5,494 nt of DNA from Klenkia sp. (GTDB lineage Bacteria > Actinomycetota > Actinomycetes > Mycobacteriales > Geodermatophilaceae), in assembly GCA_025966215.1 (NCBI GenBank), contig JAOPVM010000452.1, positions 1 to 5,494 on the forward strand, written 5' to 3'. The position numbers and the translations under genes are program-made. Below, piece after piece: positions 1-5,185 of this stretch (position 1 is its first letter; each line of letters opens with the position of its first letter). Below the pieces are notes generated by a model. The model worked only from the letters and a program-made list of their open reading frames with translations, did not search any database and was not told the DNA's origin.

Positions 1-1164
1 GACGACGTCCACGGTCCCGGCGCCGGTGATGTGCAGGCCGCCACCGTTACGAGGCGACGCGTCGCCCTGGGTGGTGAAGGAGTTGTTGCTCAGGTCCACG
101 TCGTTCAGCGTCGTGGACGTCGGCTGCTCGGCCCCCGCGGGGAGGAGCGGTCCCGCCTCGATGCCGCCGCCGGCGCGCTCGGCTGTGTTGCCGGTGACCG
201 CCGTTCCGGTGACGGAGACGTCACCGTTGATGTTGAGGATGCCTCCGCCGGAGCCGGCGGCGCCGCTGGCCGCGTTGCCGGTGATCGAACCCCCGGTGAC
301 GGTCACGTCACCACCCTCGGTGAAGACGCCACCGCCACCCTGGTCGGCAGCGGGCCCGTTGGCGGTGTTGCCCCGGATGGTCGCGTTCGCGACGGTGAGC
401 GTTCCGCCCGCTGAGTTCCAGAGCGCGCCACCCTCGGCGGCCGCGTTGGCGCTGAACGTGCCACCGGTCACGGTCGCGGTCGCGGCACCCGTGATGTGCA
501 GCGCGCCACCGTTGCCCGGCGCGGCAGCCGTCGCGTTGTCGGTGAAGTCCGAGTCCGACACGGAGGCCGAGCCGCCGGCCAGGACCTCGATGGCGCCACC
601 GGCGCGCGAGACGCGGTTGCCCTCGAAGGAGGCACCGGTGACCGTCGTGGCACCGGCGGTGGCGATCGCGCCACCGCTGCCGGCCGTGGCAGCCGGCGCG
701 TCCGGGTTCACCGCGGTGCTGTCGTTCATGGCCCCACCGCTGACGACGAGCGACGCACCGGCCGCGACCCGCACCGCTCCGCCGTTCTCGGCGCCGGGGA
801 CCACACCGTTGACGATGGTGACGTCGTTGAGGGTCAGCGTGCCGCTGGCGACGTCGAAGAACCGGTCGACGGTGGCGGCGTCCAGGAGGGCCCCGTTGCC
901 GTTGATCGTCAGGCTGCCCGTGATGTCCAAGTCCCCGGAGAAGACGTCCGCGTCCCCGGCCGCCCCGTCCAGGACGTAGGTCGCGTCGACGAGGTCGATG
1001 ACGTCCACCTCGGCCGGGTCGTTCGTGTTGGCGGTCGCGACCTGCGTCCGCAGGTCGGCCACGGTGTTCGCGGTGGTCTCGGCCGCACTGGCCGGCAAGG
1101 GCGCGATGAGGAGCAGGCCGCAGACGACTGCGGCTGTGCTCAGAACAGGAGTGGTACGGCGCAT
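1..1164 (-). CDS. Secreted right-handed beta-helix repeat protein with Pmp-like repeats (3' end outside window)
   Basis: The ATG at 1164 opens a frame of 388 codons that has no stop before position 1, so the C-terminus is missing. Residues 1-27 form a Sec signal peptide (RR at 2-3, hydrophobic 7-23, likely cleavage after A25-S26-A27). Residues 38-50 (DLRTQVATANTND) resemble the 'SLREAI..AN' lead-in of many secreted beta-helix proteins. From residue 128 the chain is built of degenerate repeats. Nine GG[AG][ILV] motifs start at 128, 164, 189, 219, 245, 277, 306, 332 and 374, mostly 25-32 residues apart, alternating with FxxN-type motifs (FEGN 180, FTDN 207, FSAN 237, IRGN 263, ITGN 294, VTGN 323, LSNN 358). 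This is the pattern of Pmp/right-handed parallel beta-helix proteins, which are usually adhesins, surface proteins or polysaccharide-active proteins. It is almost free of Cys, with only C15 in the signal peptide. No catalytic motif is visible and the sorting signal, if any, lies beyond the window. The Shine-Dalgarno is weak; the start is chosen because the signal peptide begins exactly there. The exact role is unknown. Confidence 0.88.
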   Translation of the reverse strand, partial: MRRTTPVLSTAAVVCGLLLIAPLPASAAETTANTVADLRTQVATANTNDPAEVDVIDLVDATYVLDGAAGDADVFSGDLDITGSLTINGNGALLDAATVDRFFDVASGTLTLNDVTIVNGVVPGAENGGAVRVAAGASLVVSGGAMNDSTAVNPDAPAATAGSGGAIATAGATTVTGASFEGNRVSRAGGAIEVLAGGSASVSDSDFTDNATAAAPGNGGALHITGAATATVTGGTFSANAAAEGGALWNSAGGTLTVANATIRGNTANGPAADQGGGGVFTEGGDVTVTGGSITGNAASGAAGSGGGILNINGDVSVTGTAVTGNTAERAGGGIEAGPLLPAGAEQPTSTTLNDVDLSNNSFTTQGDASPRNGGGLHITGAGTVDVV

Positions 1165-1318
1165 GGAGCTCGTCTCGTCTCTGCATCGGGGCGATGGCGT
1201 TCACAGCGTGCTCGGGGAACCCATCACCACTTACGCAGCTGAAAGGCGCTGCGTTCACCGACATCCAGGATTTCTCGACTTTCGGGAGAGCACGCGCGCC
1301 ACCCCTATCGTCACCCCC
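1165..1318. promoter_or_regulatory. Divergent intergenic region between the beta-helix gene and the L,D-transpeptidase
   Basis: These 154 bp separate two divergently transcribed envelope genes and must hold both promoters. An inverted repeat with 7-bp arms, ACGCAGC (1233-1239) and GCTGCGT (1248-1254), has an 8-nt loop and could be an operator or an RNA hairpin in the leader of the minus-strand gene. The octamer GCGTTCAC occurs twice in direct orientation, at 1197-1204 and 1251-1258. A candidate -10 for the plus-strand gene is listed separately. I see no convincing -10/-35 pair for the minus-strand gene and no recognisable riboswitch. Confidence 0.5.
1306..1311 (+). promoter_or_regulatory. Candidate -10 element (TATCGT) giving a leaderless transpeptidase mRNA
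   Basis: TATCGT fits the actinobacterial TANNNT -10 consensus and ends exactly 7 nt before the GTG at 1319. Transcription would therefore begin at or next to the start codon. No Shine-Dalgarno sequence lies at normal distance: the nearest purine-rich run, GGGAGAG at 1284-1290, is about 28 nt from the GTG. No good -35 is visible. This is inferred from spacing only. Confidence 0.5.
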
Positions 1319-2131
1319 GTGAACCGACTCCAGGCAGTGCTGAGCACCCCTCGCCGCCGACTCGCGGCCCTCGGTGTGGTGCTCGTCCTCGTCCTGGCCG
1401 TGGTCCTCGCGGTCGTCCTGCCCGGCGGAGGGGACAGGACGACGGCGGCGGCCCCGGCCACCACCAGCCAGGCCACGAGCCCCGCGGAGGCACCGACGAC
1501 GGAGGCGCTGGCCGGCCCGGTCTTCCCGACCACCGTCGCCTCGGCGACCACCGACCAGGTGGACGTCTACGACGCACCCGACGCGGACGCCGACCCCAGC
1601 CGCACGCTCGACGCGGCCGACGAGCTGTCCGGCCAGCTCACCTTCGTGGTCACCGAGCAGCAGGACGGCTGGCTGCAGGTCCAGCTCCCGGTGCGCCCGA
1701 ACGGTTCCACCGGCTGGATCCAGGCCGAGGACGTCTCCCTCAGCGAGCACGACTTCAGCATCGAGGTGCGTCTCTCCGACCACCGGATGCTGCTCTACCG
1801 CAGCGAGCTCACCCTGCTCGACACCCCGATCGGCGTGGGCACCGGTGACGCCCCCACCCCGGGCGGCACGTACTACCTGAAGGAGCTGCTGCAGCCGCCG
1901 GACCCGGCCGGCGGCTACGGGCCCTTCGCCTACGGGCTGTCCGGCTTCTCCGACGTGTTCACCAGCTACTCCGGCGGCGAGGGCGTCATCGGCATCCACG
2001 GCACCAACGCCCCCGAGACGGTCGGCACCGACGTCAGCGACGGCTGCATCCGGGTGACCAACGAGGTCGTCACCCAGCTCGTCGACGAGATCGGCCTGCC
2101 GCTGGGCACCCCGGTGACCATCGTCGCCTGA
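1319..2131 (+). CDS. Membrane-anchored L,D-transpeptidase (YkuD domain)
   Basis: This 270-residue protein is expected to form 3-3 peptidoglycan cross-links, or attach proteins to peptidoglycan, outside the membrane. Residues 12-14 are RRR and 15-34 are a very hydrophobic Leu/Val/Ala helix, an uncleaved signal-anchor. Residues 36-72 are a Pro/Ala/Thr linker. Residues 73-141 look like a small SH3-like wall-binding domain ending in the LPVRPNGSTGWI segment (123-134). The YkuD catalytic domain covers about 146-270, with IHGT at 226-229 (H227) and SDGCIR at 240-245 with catalytic C243. Most YkuD enzymes have SHGC; here Asp241 stands in place of that His. The frame stays open upstream to about position 998, but that stretch is antisense to the signal peptide of the neighbour and reads as non-protein. 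The GTG at 1319 gives a normal N-terminus and a leaderless promoter fit. The gene is divergent from the beta-helix gene and convergent with the next gene. Confidence 0.93.
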   Translation: MNRLQAVLSTPRRRLAALGVVLVLVLAVVLAVVLPGGGDRTTAAAPATTSQATSPAEAPTTEALAGPVFPTTVASATTDQVDVYDAPDADADPSRTLDAADELSGQLTFVVTEQQDGWLQVQLPVRPNGSTGWIQAEDVSLSEHDFSIEVRLSDHRMLLYRSELTLLDTPIGVGTGDAPTPGGTYYLKELLQPPDPAGGYGPFAYGLSGFSDVFTSYSGGEGVIGIHGTNAPETVGTDVSDGCIRVTNEVVTQLVDEIGLPLGTPVTIVA

Positions 2132-2140
2132 GTCACCGGG
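2110..2140. terminator. Inverted repeat spanning two convergent stop codons, possible two-way terminator
   Basis: CCCGGTGAC (2110-2118) and GTCACCGGG (2132-2140) are perfectly complementary 9-bp arms with a 13-nt loop (2119-2131) that contains the transpeptidase stop codon. The right arm contains the stop of the minus-strand gene. There is no T-tract on either side, so this would be a non-canonical hairpin terminator of the sort often proposed in high-GC actinobacteria. Both arms are in or next to coding sequence, so chance formation cannot be excluded. Confidence 0.45.
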
Positions 2141-2693
2141 TCCAGGGCGCGAAGAGCTCGACGGCGCCCCGGTCCGAGGTCCGGTAGGTGCGCACCGAGC
2201 CGTCCTGCAGGAGCACCGACACCACGACCTGGTCCGCGGGCACGGTCGGCGTCCGGCAGTCCACGGCGCGGACGTCGTCGGCGCCCACCCGCACCCCCGG
2301 GGACACCCGGGCGACGTACTCGGCAGAGCTGACGACCGGCCGCAGCACCGGCACCCGACGACGGGTGACCCGGTGGTGCGGGGCGCGCGCGGAGCGGGCC
2401 CGGGCCCGCAGTCGGGCGAAGAGCAGCACCGACACCAGCACCGCGGTCAACCCGGCCGCCGACAGGACCAGCGAGGCCTCCCCGCTCCCGGAGTCCAGCC
2501 GCCCGGCCAGCTGGGACAGCAGCACCAGGACGCCGAGGCAGCCCAGCAGCAGGAGCAGGGTGCGCTGGACGATGTGGCCGTCGGAGGGGGCCGGACCGAA
2601 CCCGGGCAGCTCGACCCAGCCGTCGTCGAAGACCGCCAGCCGCCACCGGTCCCCCGCCGGGTCGGTGACCGAGACCCACCCGCGTCGAGCCAC
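2133..2693 (-). CDS. Uncharacterised membrane protein with two transmembrane helices
   Basis: I do not recognise this 186-residue protein. Residues 1-40 are soluble (WRLAVFDDGWVELPGF around 17-32, resembling a small beta domain). Two hydrophobic helices follow, at about 45-63 and 74-92, joined by a short Gly/Ser/Asp loop. Residues 94-113 are very rich in Arg, which by the positive-inside rule puts both ends in the cytoplasm. The C-terminal 70 residues include VSVLLQDGSVRTYRT (about 157-171), again beta-like. The GTG at 2693 is the best start; no strong Shine-Dalgarno is visible. Only 24 nt separate it from the end of the acyl-CoA dehydrogenase gene, so the two are probably co-transcribed and this gene may rely on translational read-on. 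Its stop is one base from the stop of the convergent transpeptidase. The clean hydrophobic pattern and codon bias support a real gene. Confidence 0.75.
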   Translation of the reverse strand: MARRGWVSVTDPAGDRWRLAVFDDGWVELPGFGPAPSDGHIVQRTLLLLLGCLGVLVLLSQLAGRLDSGSGEASLVLSAAGLTAVLVSVLLFARLRARARSARAPHHRVTRRRVPVLRPVVSSAEYVARVSPGVRVGADDVRAVDCRTPTVPADQVVVSVLLQDGSVRTYRTSDRGAVELFAPWTR

Positions 2694-2717
2694 CCGGTCA
2701 CCGCCCGCCGAGGTGTC

Positions 2718-3917
2718 TCAGCGCTTGCTGGCGTAGGTCTTGAGCAGGCCCCGGCTGATGATCGTCTTCTGGATCTCGCTGGTGCCCTCGCCGATGAGCA
2801 GGAACGGCGCCTCGCGCATGAGCCGCTCGATCTCGTACTCCTTGGAGTACCCGTAGCCGCCGTGGATCCGGAAGGACTGGGTGGTCACCTCGGCGCAGTA
2901 CTCACTGGCCAGCAGCTTGGCCATCCCGGCCTCGACGTCGTTGCGCTTGCCGCTGTCCTTGAGCTTGGCGGCGTTGACCATCAGCAGGTGGCTGGCCTCG
3001 ACCTTGGTGGCCATCTCGGCCAGCTGGAAGGCGATCGCCTGGTGCTGGGCGATCTTCTTGCCGAACGTCTCCCGCTGCTGGGCGTACTCGACGGCCAGCT
3101 CGAAGGCGCGGATGGAGATGCCGCAGGCCCGGGCGGCGACGTTGACCCGACCCACCTCGACGCCGTCCATCATGTGCGCGAAGCCCTTGCCGGGCACCCC
3201 GCCGAGGATGTCGTCGGCGCTGGCCTGGTAGCCGTCGAACACCATGCTCGTGGTGTCCACGCCCTTGTAGCCCATCTTGTCGATCTTGCCGGGGATGCTC
3301 AGCCCGGGCTTGACCTCACCGAAGCCGGTGGGCTTCTCCACCAGGAACGTGGTCAGGTTCTGGTGGGCCTTCTCCCCGCCCTCGTCGGTGCGCACCAGCG
3401 CGGCGACCAGCGTGGAGCTGCCGCCGTTGGTCAGCCACATCTTCTCGCCGTCGATCGTGTAGTTGCCCTCGGCGTCGCGCGTGGCCCGGGTGCGGATCGC
3501 CGCGACGTCGGAGCCCAGCCCCGGCTCGCTCATGGAGAACGCCCCGCGCACCTCGCCGGTGGCCATCCGGGGCAGATAGCGCTCCTTCTGCTCCGGGGTG
3601 CCGTGCTGGATGAGCATGTAGGCCACGATGAAGTGGGTGTTGATCACCCCGGAGACGCTCATCCAACCGCGAGCGATCTCCTCCACGACCAGGACGTAGG
3701 TCAGCAGGCTCTCGCCCAGGCCGCCGTACTCCTCCGGGATCATGAGGCCGAAGAGCCCCATCTCCTTCATCCCGTCGACGATCTCCTGCGGGTAGGTGTC
3801 GGAGTGCTCCAGCTCCTGGGCCCGCGGGATGATCTCCCGGTCCACGAAGGTCCGGACCGTGGACAGGATCTCGGTCTGGATCTCGGTCAGGTCGGCGGTC
3901 TGCGCCAGGCGGGTCAC
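2718..3917 (-). CDS. Acyl-CoA dehydrogenase family flavoprotein
   Basis: This 399-residue protein has the full length of short/medium-chain acyl-CoA dehydrogenases, FAD enzymes that introduce an alpha-beta double bond into a CoA thioester and pass electrons to ETF. The N-terminal helical domain (about 9-120) includes MIPEEYGGLG at 59-68. The middle beta domain has FSMSEPGLGSD at 127-137 and EKMWLTNG at 158-165, which contact FAD. The C-terminal domain carries RIHGGYGYS at 350-358 and R368. E377 in GEGTSEIQ occupies the usual catalytic-base position of the family. The GTG at 3917 is preceded by a good GAGGAG Shine-Dalgarno 9 nt away. From memory, proteins of this kind (FSMSEP, FRIHGGYG, REAPxLLIGEGT) sit beside CoA-ester lyase, meaA and ccr genes in Streptomyces, which points to the ethylmalonyl-CoA pathway and perhaps to methylsuccinyl-CoA oxidation. 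The known methylsuccinyl-CoA dehydrogenases are longer, so the substrate is unproven. It is followed at 24 nt by the membrane-protein gene. Confidence 0.95.
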   Translation of the reverse strand: MTRLAQTADLTEIQTEILSTVRTFVDREIIPRAQELEHSDTYPQEIVDGMKEMGLFGLMIPEEYGGLGESLLTYVLVVEEIARGWMSVSGVINTHFIVAYMLIQHGTPEQKERYLPRMATGEVRGAFSMSEPGLGSDVAAIRTRATRDAEGNYTIDGEKMWLTNGGSSTLVAALVRTDEGGEKAHQNLTTFLVEKPTGFGEVKPGLSIPGKIDKMGYKGVDTTSMVFDGYQASADDILGGVPGKGFAHMMDGVEVGRVNVAARACGISIRAFELAVEYAQQRETFGKKIAQHQAIAFQLAEMATKVEASHLLMVNAAKLKDSGKRNDVEAGMAKLLASEYCAEVTTQSFRIHGGYGYSKEYEIERLMREAPFLLIGEGTSEIQKTIISRGLLKTYASKR

Positions 3918-3926
3918 GGCTCTGCA

Positions 3927-3932
3927 CTCCTC
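3927..3932 (-). promoter_or_regulatory. Shine-Dalgarno of the acyl-CoA dehydrogenase gene
   Basis: GAGGAG on the minus strand lies 9 nt upstream of the GTG at 3917 and fixes that start, since the codon is not preceded by any other in-frame candidate with a comparable ribosome site. Confidence 0.75.
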
Positions 3933-4016
3933 GGGGACGACGGTGTCCGGTTACCGGCGAGTATGCGGCAGGGCACCGACGGTCCGGGCGTGGCCTCGAC
4001 CACAGCCGGACCCGAC

Positions 4017-4022
4017 TACCGT
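4017..4022 (+). promoter_or_regulatory. Candidate -10 element (TACCGT) giving a leaderless lipoprotein mRNA
   Basis: TACCGT fits TANNNT and ends 7 nt before the GTG at 4030, the same spacing as at the transpeptidase gene, and it is also preceded by C (CTACCGT versus CTATCGT). There is no purine-rich ribosome site at normal distance from the GTG. A weak TCGACC at 3996-4001 is the nearest -35-like hexamer, with a short 15-nt spacer. Confidence 0.5.
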
Positions 4023-4029
4023 CCCGTGG

Positions 4030-4749
4030 GTGTCGACCCGCCGCGTGCGCCTGCTCGCCCCGTTCACCCTGGCCGCAGCGCTGCTCGTGACGAGCTGCAG
4101 CGACACCGACGGGGACGCCAGCCCGGCCGCGACGAGCACCAGCAGCACCCCGGCCGCCACGTCCCCGGAACCGGCGCCCGCCGAGGCCGAGGAGTCCGCC
4201 GCGGCCGCCCTGGACCCGGCGGCGGTGACCAGTCCGGACCAGGCTGCGCTGGCCTCGGCCCTGCGGGTCGCGGACCTGCCCGAGGGCTGGGACGTGCAGT
4301 CCAACCCCGTCGAGGACGGCGACCTCAGCGACAACCCGAGCTTCGAGGGGCTGTGCGAGACCAGCTTCCCCTCCGAGGTCCGCCGGACGGCGAAGTTCCC
4401 GGTGGTCGCGGTGGACGAGACCGGGGCCCCCCAGCTGACCAGCGAGTCGATCTCCTACGACGGCGCGGACGCCGCCGCCCAGGCGCTCGCCGAGCTGCGG
4501 ACCGCCTTCGCCGGCTGCGAGTCCGCCGACCGCACCTTCGTCACCCCGCCGTCGGCGGAGGGGCTGACCGCGGACTCCGTCGTCGTGCAGTACCAGCTCT
4601 CCAGCGGCACGCCGCAGGTGATCGTCGCCCAGGCGCGCGGCACGGTCGTGTCCGTCGTCATCGGGGACGACCCGGATGCGACCCTGTCCGCGGCCCGCTC
4701 GATCGCGGCCCGGATGGCCCAGCTGCCCGCGGCGGTCATCGGGGCCTGA
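4030..4749 (+). CDS. Secreted lipoprotein of unknown function
   Basis: This 239-residue protein starts with a short lipoprotein signal: RR at 4-5, hydrophobic 8-20, and lipobox V20-T21-S22-C23, so C23 should be lipidated and the protein held on the outer face of the membrane. Residues 24-60 are an Ala/Ser/Thr/Pro/Glu-rich linker of the kind that spans the wall. The folded part is about 70-239. It begins ALRVADLPEGWDV (77-89) and has two cysteines, C109 (GLCETSFPSE) and C163 (FAGCES), well placed for a disulfide. It ends with beta-like segments VVVQYQL (184-190) and VVSVVIG (206-212) and a helix. The general plan resembles actinobacterial extracellular sensor or PknH-type lipoproteins, but I cannot assign a family with confidence. 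The GTG at 4030 is chosen because it puts the lipobox at the usual distance; a longer upstream reading would overlap the divergent dehydrogenase gene. The next gene follows after 30 nt. Confidence 0.85.
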   Translation: MSTRRVRLLAPFTLAAALLVTSCSDTDGDASPAATSTSSTPAATSPEPAPAEAEESAAAALDPAAVTSPDQAALASALRVADLPEGWDVQSNPVEDGDLSDNPSFEGLCETSFPSEVRRTAKFPVVAVDETGAPQLTSESISYDGADAAAQALAELRTAFAGCESADRTFVTPPSAEGLTADSVVVQYQLSSGTPQVIVAQARGTVVSVVIGDDPDATLSAARSIAARMAQLPAAVIGA

Positions 4750-4766
4750 GCCCACCACCCCGCGGC

Positions 4767-4773
4767 GAGGAGG
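4767..4773 (+). promoter_or_regulatory. Strong Shine-Dalgarno of the DUF4190 gene
   Basis: GAGGAGG ends 6 nt before the GTG at 4780 and fixes that start. Its strength contrasts with the lack of any ribosome site at the upstream lipoprotein gene, as expected for the second gene of a transcript whose first gene is leaderless. Confidence 0.8.
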
Positions 4774-4779
4774 ACCCAC

Positions 4780-5139
4780 GTGAGCCAGCCCGAGGACGAC
4801 TTCTACCGGGGCGACCCGCCGGTGCAGCGCGCAGCGCCGCCGGCCTCCTACGGCCCACCCCCCGGGTACGGCCCGCCGCCCGGGTACGGCCCGCCCGTCT
4901 TCGTGGTGCGGCGACCGACCAACACCACGGCGATCCTGGCGCTGGTGTTCGCCTTCGTGTTCGCACCGGTGGGGCTGATCCTGGGCATCGTGGCCCGCAA
5001 GCAGATCCGGCAGACCGGCGAGGAGGGCGACGGGATGGCGCTGGCCGGCATCGTCATCGGCGGCATCGCGGTCGCCTTCTACGCCGTCCTCATCGTGATC
5101 TGGCTGGTCGCCCTGGTGTCGGTGACCAGCTCCTTCTAG
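4780..5139 (+). CDS. DUF4190-type small membrane protein
   Basis: This 119-residue protein has a disordered acidic and Pro/Gly/Tyr-rich cytoplasmic tail (1-46) with three tandem YGPPPG-like units at 24-39. Two transmembrane helices follow, at about 51-71 and 86-112. Between them is the segment GIVARKQIRQTGEEGDGMALAGIVIGG (69-95; shown here as its key features only): a basic cluster, RQTGEEG, then a Gly-rich second helix. That order of helix, basic loop, 'G.G.A.AG...G' is characteristic of DUF4190 proteins, common in actinobacteria and of unknown biochemical role. It lies 30 nt behind the lipoprotein gene, so the two are probably one operon. It ends just before a perfect palindrome that should stop transcription. 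Confidence 0.85.
   Translation: MSQPEDDFYRGDPPVQRAAPPASYGPPPGYGPPPGYGPPVFVVRRPTNTTAILALVFAFVFAPVGLILGIVARKQIRQTGEEGDGMALAGIVIGGIAVAFYAVLIVIWLVALVSVTSSF
4849..4896 (+). repeat. Tandem 18-bp repeat coding for YGPPPG units
   Basis: Two full 18-bp units (4849-4866 and 4867-4884) and a 12-bp partial unit (4885-4896) each begin TACGGCCC. They encode the Tyr-Gly-Pro repeats in the cytoplasmic tail. Units 1 and 2 differ at only two bases, so copy number could vary between strains by slippage. Confidence 0.8.
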
Positions 5140-5142
5140 GCA

Positions 5143-5170
5143 GACCCCCTCGCCGCGCGGCGAGGGGGTC
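5143..5170. terminator. Perfect 28-bp palindrome, likely two-way terminator
   Basis: GACCCCCTCGCCG (5143-5155) and CGGCGAGGGGGTC (5158-5170) are perfect 13-bp arms around a central CG. It begins 4 nt after the stop of the DUF4190 gene and ends 16 nt before the stop of the convergent lyase gene, so it can act on both strands. There is no T-tract, as often seen in high-GC actinobacterial hairpins. Confidence 0.8.
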
Positions 5171-5185
5171 CGGCCCGCAGGTCGC

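Larger units (their letters stand above)
3918..4029. promoter_or_regulatory. Divergent intergenic region between the acyl-CoA dehydrogenase and lipoprotein genes
   Basis: These 112 bp hold the promoters of both genes. On the minus strand CATACT (3965-3960) is a possible -10 for the dehydrogenase, matching TATAAT at four of six bases, with no clear -35. It would start transcription near 3953. The short perfect palindrome CCGGT-T-ACCGG (3947-3957) overlaps that point and could be a repressor site. On the plus strand TACCGT at 4017-4022 is the candidate -10 of the lipoprotein gene (separate entry). Confidence 0.4.

Noticed and set aside
26..979. A 317-codon plus-strand frame opposite the beta-helix gene
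   Set aside because: It mirrors the Gly/Ala/Thr/Val repeats of the minus-strand gene as Pro/Ala/Val/Ser-rich sequence and has no signal or domain. The minus strand has a proper signal peptide and repeat pattern.
998..1318. N-terminal extension of the transpeptidase by 107 residues
   Set aside because: The extension is antisense to the beta-helix signal peptide region and would place the membrane anchor in mid-protein. The GTG at 1319 gives a normal signal-anchor.
1165..1318. Possible cell-wall-gene riboswitch (c-di-AMP ydaO type) suggested by GGGGAACCC near 1214-1222
   Set aside because: The other conserved elements of that riboswitch, such as the GGGGTGAA-type segment and its flanking stems, are not recognisable on either strand, and the transpeptidase appears leaderless.
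308..1999. A 563-codon minus-strand frame crossing the transpeptidase and beta-helix genes
   Set aside because: It is antisense to the catalytic domain of a clear transpeptidase and out of frame with the beta-helix gene, and its Arg/Gly-rich product has no recognisable fold.
2394..2409. Perfect 16-bp GC-only palindrome inside the membrane-protein gene
   Set aside because: It is explained by alternating Arg/Ala codons in the juxtamembrane basic stretch; there is no positional reason to assign a regulatory role.
2867..3537. Deviations of the dehydrogenase from the classic family signatures (Leu134 where Ala/Gly is usual; Arg350 where Gln is usual)
   Set aside because: From memory, related actinobacterial dehydrogenases share the FRIHGGYG form, so this looks like a subfamily trait and not a defect. 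The usual catalytic Glu position (E377) is kept.
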